From Symbiodinium natans (taxonomy: Eukaryota; Sar; Dinophyceae; Suessiales; Symbiodiniaceae): DNA of 64,000 bases. Position numbers and translations under genes: made by a program. How positions within the stretch are numbered: position 1 is the stretch's first letter; every line of letters starts with the position of its first letter. The stretch spans positions 517,682 through 581,681 of the forward strand of contig CAJNDS010000557.1 of the NCBI GenBank assembly GCA_905221605.1, read 5' to 3'. This document shows positions 34,921 through 45,237 of the stretch, one piece after another. The notes below the pieces were generated by a model. The model saw only the letters and a program-made list of their open reading frames with translations. It was not told where the DNA came from and searched no databases.

Positions 34921-36353
34921 TTAGTGAAGCAGCCTCTCAGTGGCGTGAGAGATCATGGAGGTGCTTTCGCTTGAGGAGTCCTCCTCCTGCCGGCGCAAGC
35001 TCCACACGCGGAACTGAAGCTTCTCTGCGTCAAGATGATTCAGGGCCCCCTAACACTCCAAACTTGATCCCTGAATCCTCCAAGGCTCAATGAGGACTGG
35101 GTCCCTGGGTGATTCAGAGTCTGCGCTGACTCACACCACTTCACACCCAAGTCAACTTTTCGCGCTACAAGTGCTTCGTCCTCATCAGTTCTTGCACCCT
35201 CAAGGCATGATCGAGCACCCAATGCAGCTGTCAATGGAACATGTGTAGCTGAATAATCGCAACAATAAAACAATATGTATATATATATATGTATTTATTT
35301 ATGTTTATTCTTACATATGTATATATACACATATATGTATATATACATGTATATGTATGGAACGCTAATGTTGAGGTAAGAGTCCGCACTCCACCCAGCC
35401 TGAATCCGTGGAGCCGGCTTGAAGCGGCGCGCCTCCCAGACATATACGCACTTGCAGGCCCATGGCTGTTACGACACACGCTGGGGGAAGACATGGTACA
35501 GCATGTTTAAGCTTTAGGGTTGTTTAGGGTTTTAAAAAAAAGTACTTCCGCAGCTGACGGTATGTTCAGCAATCGTCAGCATTCTGCAGACAAAGATAAA
35601 GTGCATCACCTGCATCGCCATGGAGAAGGCCACGACCATCAGAAGCGCACAGGCCTGGATTGTGCTTTTCACTCGTTGGAACAGTGGACAGATGCCCAAG
35701 CTCGCTTGATCTCGCTTGAATCGCGTCAGAAGCTCAGCACACTCTAAGATCGGACCGTCAATAGCCAAGTTCATCTTCAACCGCATAGTCGCCCCCCCTT
35801 AGTTCTGTGAGCCCCGCGGCGACACCGGGAATGGCTGCCCAAAGCCATGAAACCTGAGACGATTGAGAATTCGGCTATCACTTGTTTTAAGCTCTGGGAC
35901 GAATCGCCCTAGGCTTGTGGAGATCAAGACCTCGCCCTCAGGGCGTGCCTGCGAGACCCCCAGCGTAGCTGCTGCTCTTAGGCAGCAGTCGACACGCACA
36001 TGTATGTCTACAGAATTATACATATATAGAAAAAGGGAGGGAAACCCTAAACCCTAAACCCTCAAAAGGTAGATCTGTCGCCGCCAGTTTGCTCAGTGCT
36101 CTCAGCCCTGGCCTCCGCACCGGACCGCTGGTGGGCAAAGCGCTTGAGGAAGGCCATGGACTTGGCCTTCTTCCAGTCTAGGGTTTAGGGTTTAGGGTTT
36201 AGGGTTTAGGGTTTAGGGTTTAGGGTTTAGGGTTTAGGGTTTAGGGTTTAGGGTTTAGGGTTTAGGGTTTAGGGTTTAGGGTTTAGGGTTTAGGGTTATT
36301 TAGGGTTTAGGGTTTAGGCCTTCTTCCAGTCATTTCCGGTCTCGACAGTGACT
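34921..36353 (-). CDS. unidentified gene (or two adjacent genes), 3' part; one intron is a telomeric insertion
   Basis: Minus-strand exons: 36320-36353 (VTVETGNDWKK), joined across a telomeric intron to 36062-36166 (AKSMAFLKRFAHQRSG, to a stop at 36062). Further down are about 35890-35948 (ARPEGEVLISTSLGRFVPEL), 35610-35654 (ACALLMVVAFSMAMQ, hydrophobic), 35400-35432 (ARRFKPAPRIQ), 35145-35198 (GARTDEDEALVARKVDLG) and the terminal 34921-35049, which includes NHLDAEKLQFRVWSLRRQEE and ends ATERLLH and stop. The last four are all phase 0, which supports one transcript. If the stop at 36062 is used, the upstream pair ends a separate gene. A single membrane helix is suggested by the 35610-35654 exon. 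No family was recognised. Confidence 0.5.
36179..36316 (+). repeat. telomeric array forming an intron between 15-bp direct repeats
   Basis: About 19 TTTAGGG units, one with an extra TTA (GGGTTATTTAGGG at about 36290). The array is flanked by perfect copies of GGCCTTCTTCCAGTC at 36164-36178 and 36317-36331. Confidence 0.95.
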
Positions 36354-36913
36354 CTTCAGTCTCTCTCTTTCTTTCTCTGATTCATTCATTATTTCATTCT
36401 TTCATTACTTCTTTCTTTATTTTTATTTTCTTATTACTTTCTTTCTTTTTCTTTGTGGTTTATTCATTTCTTGTTATTTCTTTTTCTTTGTTTTTTCTTT
36501 CTTTCTTGCTTCTTCCTTTGATGGGGCATAGGGTCCGGCGTTCCCCAGTCTCTCTTCTTCTTCTGCTGGGCATGAAGGAGCCCCGTCGGATCCCAGTCTC
36601 TCTCTCTCTCTCTCTCTCTCCGCCCCCCCACACTCTCTCTCTCTCTCTCTCTCTCTCTGAGAATTCTTTCAGTTTCTCCTTCTGATGATACTTGCCCGCC
36701 ATTAGTCGATACCCAGCGTTCCGAAACATCAATGAACGGCATCAATACACAGCCGAGGCGATGCCAGCGTGCAATTTGAGCTACCCGACAGCATGGCTAC
36801 GGCTGCGCAAGCCATGATGCTACGGCATCTGATGCAATGACTTCCTATCCGAGTTCTCGACCCCTGGCACATTGCGGCAACAGAAGCAGTAAGCCCAGTA
36901 AGCACCCTGCCAC

Positions 36914-37149
36914 CTTCATCTCCGTTTCCAGTGTCTGGCCTGCAGTCAACGTCTGTTGGAGGTTGAAGCTGCAGGATTGGTAGAGTCCCTGGTAGAGCGG
37001 CCGCTGAAACTCACGCCACGTCTGGGCATGGCAGAAAGATGTGCTGTGGACAGGCGCAGAGTGGCCATACATAAATCCCCCCCTTGCCTGTACAGTCGTG
37101 GACCTTCGGTTTCGGGCACTGCGTCGCCAGCAGCGCCGAGGGGCAAGTC
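36914..37149 (-). CDS. two exons of an unidentified, partly cysteine-rich protein
   Basis: Exon 36914-37021 is 36 phase-0 codons between CCCAG|ACG and AAG|GTGGCA, reading TWREFQRPLYQGLYQSCSFN and ending GQTLETEMK. Exon 37088-37149 (GAG|GACT acceptor, ACAG|GCAAGG donor) reads CPSALLATQCPKPKVHDCT. The KPK-H-DC-T motif recurs at 44.17 kb and, in variant form, at 38.87 kb. No family name can be given. Confidence 0.45.
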
Positions 37150-37524
37150 CTCGCGGTTGTGGTGCGAAGGTGCAAATGGCCGCGGTTGCAACCTTGAACC
37201 TTCACCCCTAAAGCCCAAACCGTAAACCCTAAGCTACCCTGAAGTTTCATGCAGTCTGGGGCCGGCACGAACCATCTGGACAACAGTCCATGCCGGCACA
37301 TCTCACATTCCTTATTGTGCCGCGCATATGAGCATCGGTCTCAACTTGTTAGGGCTTAGATTCAGGGTGTAGGGTAGGGTGGGGTGCCAAGTTGGACAAT
37401 GGAAGTGTTGCTTTTCAGGTGGTCCTGCCCCGCTGTATAGGGTTTTGGCACTTGGTGTCCCCACTCCAATTCACAATGACCGAACTTCTGACTCGTGCTC
37501 GTACGTCAGCCCCAGTCCTACTAT

Positions 37525-37609
37525 TTGCTTAAGAACCCCCAAAAGAAGAAATTCCCTATATTGCCCTTATAAGAAGGATGATATTCTATTTTTGGGGGTT
37601 CTTAAGCAA
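37525..37609. mobile_element. MITE-like element with 20-bp perfect terminal inverted repeats
   Basis: Arms 37525-37544 and 37590-37609 (TTGCTTAAGAACCCCCAAAA and inverse) enclose 45 bp. The GGGGGTT/AACCCCC ends resemble the larger family at 39.4-39.7 and 49.5 kb. Confidence 0.6.
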
Positions 37610-37871
37610 TTCCTAGAATCCAACTGACTAAGTCTGCAAGTCTGACAAGCCGCACGGCATCCGAAGAGTTGTTTTCACCATCCTCACCCTCCCTGCTTCC
37701 CCCCCCCCCATACCCACCCACCCCAGACCGCTCTACATCGTCAACTCTTGCAAAATACTCGAAGCATGCCCTAAACCCTGAACCATAAATCCTAAAGCCT
37801 AAACCCTAGACCCTGCATTTACAGCATAGAATTTGCGCACGCGACGACAGTCTCAGGATGCCTCGCAACAA

Positions 37872-37996
37872 TCCCTAAACCCTAAACCCTAAACCCTAAA
37901 CCCTAAACCCTAAACCCTAAACCCTAAACCCTAAACCCTAAACCCTAAACCCTAAACCCTAAACCCCCAACCCTAAACCCTAAACCCTAAACCCCA
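37872..37996 (-). repeat. interstitial telomeric array
   Basis: About 17 CCCTAAA units with a few variant units near the right end. Confidence 0.95.
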
Positions 37997-38849
37997 AACA
38001 TAACTGCAAAGCTCTTCGCAGCTCCCTGGGCCGCTGGCTCGTTGCCGGGGCAGCGCACGCTGGCCTCGCGGGATGCCCCCAAAGCCGTTTAGGGCTTAGG
38101 GTTTAGGGTTTAGGGTTTAGGGTTTAGGGTTTAGGGCAAAGCCAGGTTTAGAGGGCTTTTGAGAGGGTTATTAGGGTGGTTTAACGAGGGTTTTGAGGTG
38201 TCGTTCGAGGGTTTTTTAAAGGTTTCCGAGGGTTTTTAGGAGTTGTTGGAGGGTTTTTGGGGGGGTTCTCTACAGTAGAGGGTTTAAGATCGCTTTTGGA
38301 GGGCTTTTAGCACCTTTGTTGTAGGGTTTAAAGGTTTGGAGAGGGTTTGTGGGGTCGAGGGTTAGTCCAAGACGCTGTGTCGCATGATTGCTCAGCGTGT
38401 ACCTTTTATCCGAGCATGAGTGCTATTGTCATGTTCATCCGTTTCCAAGTTGCGACTTCTGCGCTGCGATCATAGAAGGCCTTATAAACACCCTGAAGAA
38501 CCAACAATGTCCACAGCCAACCGGAGACATCATTCGGCCGCCGGCCCCAATCTCGCAGGTCTTTCTCCCCACGATCTTTGGCGCCTCCATGCCTTTGTGG
38601 TTTAGGGTTTAGGGTTGAGGGTTTAGGGGCTGAATGGGCTGAATACCATGGCCCAAAATAGGTTAACCTTGTGCTTGTGGTAGGATGATATTGTAGTCAA
38701 AAAAGGTTAAAGGTTAACTACCCGGCCCCTAGGAAGTTTGTGGCGCTTAGGGCCTGCAGGTGGCCGTGGTCACATACACGCGCGGCTCGACAACGTCTCT
38801 TGATGCCCTCTGCTGACACAAGCGCATCAAAGCTTGGAACGGACTGGGT

Positions 38850-38905
38850 GAAGCACAGGTGCAATCATACTGCTTCGGGCGAGGGCAGCCTGCAGCCAGC
38901 GTTCG
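38850..38905 (-). CDS. possible cysteine-rich exon
   Basis: After GGCTGCAG the minus strand reads GCPRPKQYDCTC, a variant of the CPKPKVHDCT motif at 37.1 and 44.17 kb. Other frames are open, so this rests on the motif similarity. Confidence 0.3.
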
Positions 38906-39636
38906 AGTGCAGGTGAAGAGTACTTTGACAGGGATTCGCAGCCACAATACAGTAAGGTCTGCAAAGACCTTAGCAGTCCCAGCCGGCCCCATGTCATGGC
39001 AGATCTCACCTGCACCAAAACCTTAAACAAGCAACTCCCTCAAGCGCCCCCAGCCTGAAGTTCCGGGAGCCAGCAAGGGAGCTGACGGACACAGCCTCGC
39101 TAGATCACGTCATTTTTAACCTCAGAATTCTTGGTCTCCTTCATAGCCACCTTGTACTTGAGAAGATGGAAAGCAATTACGGCCCCGTGACGCCACAGTT
39201 GACGCAACAGTCACACGTCTCATCACGTGCCAACTGCACTTTTCTCATGGTACCAAGCCATTCCTGTGCATCCCTCAGCCTAATCACCCTCACACATTCG
39301 CAGGGAAGAACACCATGAACACAGAAACCAGCTTGGCCCGCAACACAGCTGACCTCTCTGAGGCCCACCATGAATTTGCAGCCCCAAGACACACGAGAAG
39401 CACAAGAGAGCATCAAGGTAACCACCTTCACCCCACAAGAAACATGGGAGTTTACGAGAATAAGGGACCCCTAACATAGACCCCAAATAGTATGATTCCC
39501 TTATTCTAAAGGACCCCAATAAGGTACACCCCCAAATTCGCGGAAACCCCCACACTACGCAGTGACAAGCCCCGTGCGAGCCATCAGGGCAGCAGCTGAT
39601 CCCAGAGCATACGGTCTTCCTTTGGAGAGGACATGG

Positions 39637-39743
39637 GGGGGGTTTCCGAGAATTTGGGGGGGTACCTCATTGAGGTCCTTATTACAAGGGGATCCTACTA
39701 TTTGGGATTCGATATGCATATTCCCTATTTTCGTAAGCCCCCG
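39637..39743. mobile_element. representative of a dispersed MITE-like family (GGGGGTTTNCGA ends)
   Basis: About 107 bp starting GGGGGGTTTCCGAGAAT and ending ATTTTCGTAAGCCCCC, with GGTCCTTATTACAAGG and GATCCTACTATTTGGG inside. Similar sequences, in either orientation, lie at about 3167-3273, 14168-14270, 25106-25365, 39447-39551, 46285-46567 (several fused units), 49496-49592 and partially at 29040-29110 and 53430-53490. Confidence 0.65.
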
Positions 39744-40384
39744 AGCGTTGAGTGAAAGGAGGTAAAAAGCATTGAGCATGAGACGCTCTGCAATGTCCGT
39801 GCGAGGTCTTCCTGCAGCCCCTAGCAGAAGCTGGCAGCTTCATGTGGGCATACCCCCCGCCCTCTTCAAAAAATAGTGGGTTTGGGGCTCCAGGGGGGTT
39901 GACACTTGGAAAAATCCACAACAATAGTGACACAGCAATAATGACGATACGCAGTGCTGACATGCAGTATGGATCGGCAATTCCCCGATTCGGGGTCTGA
40001 ATCTCTTGTTCAGATGCAGGATTTGGCAGATCTCTGATTCCCATCCCACAAAGACCAGCACCCTGCTTGAAGAGCCTCTCCCAAACCTAACCCTAAACCC
40101 TAAACCCTAAGCCCGAAAAGCAACAGCCTGCCAAAATTCACCGGCACCTCATCCTGAGGCCCGGACTTATCTGGGCATGTCACACCTCAGGGCCATGGTG
40201 CCGGATGAGGGGTTTAAGGTTTAGGGTTTAGGGACACTTGAGTCACTTGAGATGTGTCCCTGATTCGAGCGACCGAAAGATGGCAGATTTCAGGGTCTTG
40301 GGCCCTGAGGGTGTTGATCAAGGTCAGTTAGGGCTGTAGCCCTTGACAGCATGTTGGTTATGTCGAAGAAGCTCCCAGGATTCT

Positions 40385-40838
40385 ATTCCCTGAAGACGAT
40401 GAACGCTTCTGCATCGAAGGCACTGGCACCAGGCAAGCATTTCTTGCTCGCATCGCATCCGCCCCCTGAGGTCGACGGGGGCTCCTGTTAGGGTGTGAGC
40501 GGTATTACTTAATAATAAGAACCCTCATAATCATAATCATATTCATCATCATCATAATCATAGTAAGAATTAAAATTTCTTTTATTACAGCAACAACAAT
40601 AACAATAACAATAATAAGGTGATCCTCGCCAAGCTTGCGGGAGCAGCTGCGTCTGAGGCCCCGCCTCAGCCTCCTCTGTCGCCTCAGCCTCCTCTGTCGC
40701 CTCAGCCTCCTCTGTCGAATCGTCCCCGGCACCGTCCTGGTTAAGGGCAAAGAGTCAGGCGCTGTCATGGACAGATCATGCTGCTGGGCATCACAGGGCC
40801 TCGTCCCCTGGCTCGGGCATCGTTGCCTCCTCCTCCTC
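40385..40838 (-). CDS. acidic protein fragment with Glu-rich repeats
   Basis: An exon starting at 40838 (TGCCAG acceptor) reads EEEEATMPEPGDEAL. An exon starting at 40736 (AACCAG acceptor, end about 40653) reads DGAGDDSTEEAEATEEAEA with a ThrGluGluAlaGluAla unit encoded by an 18-nt tandem repeat. A segment at about 40385-40421 reads AFDAEAFIVFRE. The first two look like one acidic linker. Function unknown. Confidence 0.35.
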
Positions 40839-41186
40839 CTGGCAGGCTCGCCCCGTTGTGAAAGGTTTTGATTGTCCAGTAAACAGTGTCACGCAACATC
40901 CCTCTAGCAACGCCCATGCTGGGAGACGGGGATGGCATCCTTTCATTGGGCCCTTTGCACTAACCACCCTAAACCCTAAACCCTAAACCCTAAACCCTAA
41001 ACCCTAAACCCTAAACCCTGAACCCTAAACCCTAAACCCTAAACCCTAAACCCTAAACCCTAAACCCTAACCAGGAAGCCTGCATCTTGAGCAGCTGCTA
41101 ATTTTACCTTGCGTCGCTTGAACAACAACACCCCAGAGCCCAACTTCCGCGACTTGGTGCAACGATGTGCCACTCCGAAGACTGTA

Positions 41187-41583
41187 CCTATATTATTGTG
41201 ATTATTAGTATTATTAGTATTGTTATTGCTATTATTTTATTATTACTACTATTTGTATTATTCGTAGTAGTAGTATTATTATTACTACTCTTTCTATTAC
41301 TATTACTATTACTATTACTGTTACTATTACTATTACTATTACCATTACTATTACTATTACTATTGCTATTGCTATTACTATTACTGTTACTATTACTATT
41401 ACTATTACGATTACTATTATTATTACTATTACTATTACTATTGCTATTGCTATTACTATTACTATTTCTATTACTAATACTCTTACTATTACTATTACGA
41501 TTGCTATTGGTATTGTTATTGTTATTGTTATTGTTACTGTTATTGTTCTTGTTATTTGTTATTTGTTATTTGCTATTGTTATG
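41187..41583 (+). repeat. ATTACT-type microsatellite
   Basis: About 390 bp of imperfect ATTACT/TATTGT hexamers. The poly-Leu ORF here is not a gene. Confidence 0.95.
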
Positions 41584-42180
41584 ATTTTTACTAACTGCAA
41601 GCCCACCGTTGTCCGGCCTTGTCAGTCTCCTGACCATCATCACTGTCCTCGGACACCGGGGCACATGCCCTTCGTGCCAGCAATGCAACCCGGCGACCCG
41701 AAGGCGACCCGGATCGTGTCCTCGGCATCATCGTTTCCATGGGTGGAGGGCTCCTCTCGCAGGGATCGCTGAGTTGGTTGCGTTGGGGGCAGCCAGGGGC
41801 TTGTGCAAGGGACAGGGAGGTCATGTCACGAACAAGCAGAGGCTGAGTTGGAAACGGGCCCCAAACCCTCAACCCTTGACTCGGGCTGCCCGACTCTGCG
41901 TTCGCGCTCCTGACTCCGGCCCAAAAAAAAAACAAAAACGGCTGCTGCCGGCTTTCGCACACCACTCTCCTCCTCCTTCTTGCTTGCCCATGGGCCGAAG
42001 TCCTTGAACTCAGGCTCCTGACCCAAAACTTCGAAGGCAGCTTGCGAGAGAAGAAACGAGGAGTGTCAATGCACAACGCTACCAGCAAGCCATGGAAGTG
42101 GGGTAGCAGCAGACCCTGAAACAAAGCAGACCATGTTAAACTGTTAAACAGCCAAACGTTGTCAAGCCACAGGCTTCGAC

Positions 42181-42235
42181 TGGGAACGTCCCGATAAATC
42201 CGCTCCTTGTGAAGAGGTGGCAGATCCTCCTTCAG
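42181..42235 (-). CDS. unidentified exon
   Basis: Between TTGCAG|CTG and CCCA|GTCGAA the minus strand reads LKEDLPPLHKERIYRDVP. The open frame continues further left to 41591 but loses coding character. A second possible exon starts at 42115 (GLLLPHFHGLL). No family was recognised. Confidence 0.35.
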
Positions 42236-42732
42236 CTGCAACGCAGGGCGGGTCCGGAAAGGGGGTTTAGGGTTGCAGTGATTCAGGCCCGGTGACCCCG
42301 ATACCCCTCATCTAAGGAATGTTCCTTAAATCATTTTCTGCATCCCTACTATCGCAGTTCAAGAAATCCTATTTGATGAAGGAGTATTGGCGTGTTTGGG
42401 GCTCTGGTGGCTTCGGGTGGCTCAAGGCAAGGTGGGAAGGGTGCCTGCGGCGTGCAGTCCATGACCTTCGCCTGCGCAAGAGGAATCTCATGCGGAGTAT
42501 AACCCTCTAGAAAGCCCTAAACCCTAAACTCCCAAGCCTAGAAAGCCCATAACCCTACCCCTCAACCCTATGTAAACCCCGTAAACCGTATAACAACTCC
42601 AGAAAGCCTATAATCCCTATAAAGCCTACAATCCCTATAGACCTCTATAAACTACAAACCTCCCCTAAAATTTCGAGCTTCCAGCTTGGACCTTGAAACA
42701 AAAACTTTAGCCCCACCCCCCACCCCCCAAAC

Positions 42733-42808
42733 CACTGAATTCCAGGCTTCCGCAATCGCAGCGGCCTTCTTCCAGCAAACGGCTGAGCTGGGCGCAGAGG
42801 GGCACGGC
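42733..42808 (-). CDS. exon of a recurring PLCA-type segment
   Basis: From CGAG|GCC to AGTG|GTTTGG the minus strand reads AVPLCAQLSRLLEEGRCDCG and SLEFS. Exons at 44331-44387 and 45842-45907 start the same way (x-x-Pro-Leu-Cys/Arg-Ala-x-Leu), in the same phase, after an AG|G acceptor. They could be repeats within one gene or related genes. It looks like a helical repeat but cannot be assigned to TPR or another class. Confidence 0.4.
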
Positions 42809-43099
42809 CTCGTTGTAGGCGAGGGCGGAGTTTTAAGAAGGGCTTGTAAGGAGGGGGGGGGGGGGGGGGGGAAACGGGGCTTTGTTGGTTCCCTGACAAG
42901 GATGGAACCCTTTACGAAGAAGAATGCCCTACAACAAGTGGTCATCGGGTTTGGGGCTGGGGGGGGGGGGGGGGGTTAGGTTAGGGCCACGCTGAGCAAA
43001 CGTCCAGCGTGGAATCAGTCCACAAACTTACCCATTTCAAGGCCTGACTGCTTTGGCGATATGAAACACCATCAGACTTTTTACATAATATTCATACGC

Positions 43100-43212
43100 C
43101 ATAAAACATACAGCATATAACCTCTAACATTCTGATAACATATCATATAACATACAACATATAACATATAACATATAACATATAACATATAACATATAAC
43201 ATATAACATATA
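43100..43212. repeat. ATAACAT tandem repeat
   Basis: About ten imperfect copies of CATATAA/ATAACAT. No coding signal. Confidence 0.9.
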
Positions 43213-43404
43213 TCAAGAATAGCTAGTTACAGACATGCATATAGGAATATGTGAGTATATAGACATATATATATATATACTTGTGTATACTCATACATAT
43301 ACATGTAGATACATGTGCATACATACATATTTGATAGATGAAAGCAGACATATCGATACGGAAGCCAGGGGGGGGGGCCGGTTCCTATAGCTTTGCGGCG
43401 TCAC

Positions 43405-43500
43405 CGGCCCTGTTTCCTCGCAGTTCTTCGCTGTCATACAAAGTGTCGTCCTCCGGTCGACAGCTGGTCGCACGGAGCCAGCCAGGGCCGCTATGCGAAG
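43405..43500 (-). CDS. unidentified 32-codon exon
   Basis: Phase-0 exon from GTCGCAG|CTT to CCG|GTGACG, reading LRIAALAGSVRPAVDRRTTL and then CMTAKNCEETGP. It lies 143 nt downstream of the Cys-rich exon at 43643-43700. Function unknown. Confidence 0.4.
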
Positions 43501-43642
43501 CTGCGACGAGCCCCCTCATGCCCCATCGCAGATGTCCCTTAGCCGCTGGCCTAGCAGCTTCCGCATCGACTTTTGGGACTTCAAATAGGATTGGGAAGGA
43601 TTGCTTTGAAATGCTTTGAACAGGAAGTACCCTGAGCAAGAC

Positions 43643-43700
43643 CTGCTGGGCGCCGAACGACCCATCAGGACAGCAAAGCGACCCGGCGCAGTACAGATTC
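43643..43700 (-). CDS. cysteine-rich exon
   Basis: From CGCAAG|GAATC to CAG|GTCTTG the minus strand reads NLYCAGSLCCPDGSFGAQQ. The CxxGSxCCPDGS pattern resembles extracellular disulphide-rich modules (granulin-like or chitin-binding-like), but too few cysteines are visible to choose. It may belong with the KPKVHDCT exon at 44.17 kb. Confidence 0.4.
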
Positions 43701-44150
43701 CTTGCGGAAAGTGTGGCCGATCGCCTAGCTCTGCCCTATCTGCAAGGGGGTTCTGTGAACTTCGGAGGACTGCAGTACAGGAGGTTTGAGGAGCAAGTCT
43801 GTGCGTAGACAGCTGTGAATTCCTGAGCGACTCCGGGCGCGCGGCGAGTTGGGACAGGGCACGGTCTCGTTCACCTTGCTGCGTGCCGTGTACAGGACGT
43901 GTGCGACAACGTTCAGGACAACAGCCCAAGTATCTCGAAGGACACACTACAGGCTCTGCAAATGCTTCACCGGAGACCGCTTGCCTTACTAGTCGGGACA
44001 TCGGTGGTGTTGTCTTGCAACAAGCACGGAAGAAAGGAATCTGGGGGCCGGCCTTGCAAGCCTCTTTCATCTTGAGGGGCTTCAGAGGTTTGCCTGGCAG
44101 CGAGCTCTGAAACGCGCTTGCGCAAAACTCCCGCCGAGCAAGACATGGGG

Positions 44151-44203
44151 GGGCACCTCCTGGTCCCGTGCAGTCATGCACCTTGGGCTTCTGGCACCTG
44201 GGC
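44151..44203 (-). CDS. possible exon with the KPKVHDCTG motif
   Basis: After CTTGAAG the minus strand reads LPRCQKPKVHDCTGPGG. The nine residues KPKVHDCTG are identical to those at 37.1 kb although surrounding DNA differs, so they are probably coding. The exon end is uncertain (a GA donor after the Thr-Gly codons is possible). Confidence 0.35.
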
Positions 44204-44330
44204 AGCTTCAAGGCTTGGGGTGGCTTGGGCTGAGGGATGGAAGTTACAAACAGCCCTAAACCCTAAACCCTAAACCCTAAACCCTAAACCCTAAACCCTA
44301 AACCCTAAACCCTAAACCCTAAACCCTAAC

Positions 44331-44387
44331 CCCCAGTCGCCGCCAGGCAGCTTCGAGCTCGAGGAGAGGGGCGCGGAGGGGCAGAGC
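44331..44387 (-). CDS. exon of the PLCA-type segment, donor made by telomeric repeat
   Basis: From CCCAG|GCT to GGGG|GTTAGGG the minus strand reads ALPLRAPLLELEAAWRRLG (phase 0, 19 codons). The GT of its donor is the first dinucleotide of the adjoining telomeric array. It is similar at its start to the exons at 42733-42808 and 45842-45907. Confidence 0.35.
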
Positions 44388-44516
44388 CTGGGCGGAAACT
44401 AGCGACCCTCTGGCTTCAAAGCGGGCTTCGGGTCTTCAAGGGCTTTAGGGCTTTAGGGCTTCAGGGTTTAGGGTTTAGGGTTTAGGGTTTAGGGTTTAGG
44501 GGGTTTAGGGTGTAGA

Positions 44517-44616
44517 TTGGGATGTTCCCCCTTATGCTAGCAGCCCCTAAGAGGGATTACAGGGGGTTCTATGATCCCTATTCAGGACTGTTAGTGCATA
44601 AGGGGGAACATCCCAA
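44517..44616. mobile_element. MITE-like element with 21-bp perfect terminal inverted repeats
   Basis: Arms 44517-44537 and 44596-44616 (TTGGGATGTTCCCCCTTATG plus one base, and inverse). A relative lies at 61095-61210 and shares the interior GGACTGTTAGT. Confidence 0.65.
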
Positions 44617-44889
44617 GGTGTACATGTGGATCAGGCTCCGCTGCGTCTTGTGACAACCTCGGAGGATGAGGCTCCGCTGTGTACGAGAGGCTGTCGGTCT
44701 CGGTGCCGCGCGAGCCATCGGGACAGCACTGGCTTTCCTGGCAGAAGCTCCTCGGCTTGCTGCGCTATATTATATATGATATATGTACATAATATAATAT
44801 AATATAACATAACATAGTATAATATATAGTATATATATATATATATATATGGAGCTTGGGACGCAGCATGTGCAGAGACAGGTCCCACG

Positions 44890-45010
44890 ACGTGATTAGA
44901 TCTGATCCAGGATCGGGAACATAGCGACAAAGTAACGAAGGAGACAAGCAACAAGAAGTCTGCTTAGTTGGGCGGCATGAGCTTGCCACAGAGCCCAAGA
45001 CCCGGTGTCG
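44890..45010 (-). CDS. possible exon with a hydrophobic helix
   Basis: A minus-strand frame reads LGDTGSWALWQAHAAQLSRL, then LVACLLRYFVAMFPILDQ. The second part could be a membrane helix. Two other frames are partly open and exon edges are unclear. Confidence 0.25.
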
Positions 45011-45195
45011 CCAAGCTGCTTTGAATTTGGGCATCGCACGGCGCTGCCAGGCGCACATTGACCCTGCACCACATTGAGGCAAATCCACAAGGTAGCTCAA
45101 CATGTTGTCTACCCTGAAGCAGCTCTGGTACTTCGAAGGCTAAGACAGAGGGAAAGGATAAGATGGGTGGGGAGGGGCGGAGTGTCAGATTTCGC

Positions 45196-45237
45196 CCCGT
45201 CCTTCGGTAGCTGCTTTTTCTTCTCCTCCACTTGCGC
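45196..45237 (-). CDS. unidentified Lys-rich exon
   Basis: Phase-0, 14-codon exon between GCCCAG|GCG and GGG|GCGAAA, reading AQVEEKKKQLPKDG. Its composition is typical of a charged linker or coil. Function unknown. Confidence 0.35.

Larger units (their letters stand above)
37630..40380. other. mostly non-coding stretch
   Basis: It holds telomeric arrays (37.87-38.0, 38.1 and 40.09 kb), two MITE-like copies (39447-39551, 39637-39743) and one possible Cys-rich exon (38.87 kb). No other convincing exon was found. Confidence 0.4.

Noticed and set aside
41165-41584. Poly-leucine ORF of 139 codons
   Set aside because: It is the translation of the ATTACT microsatellite, not a membrane protein.
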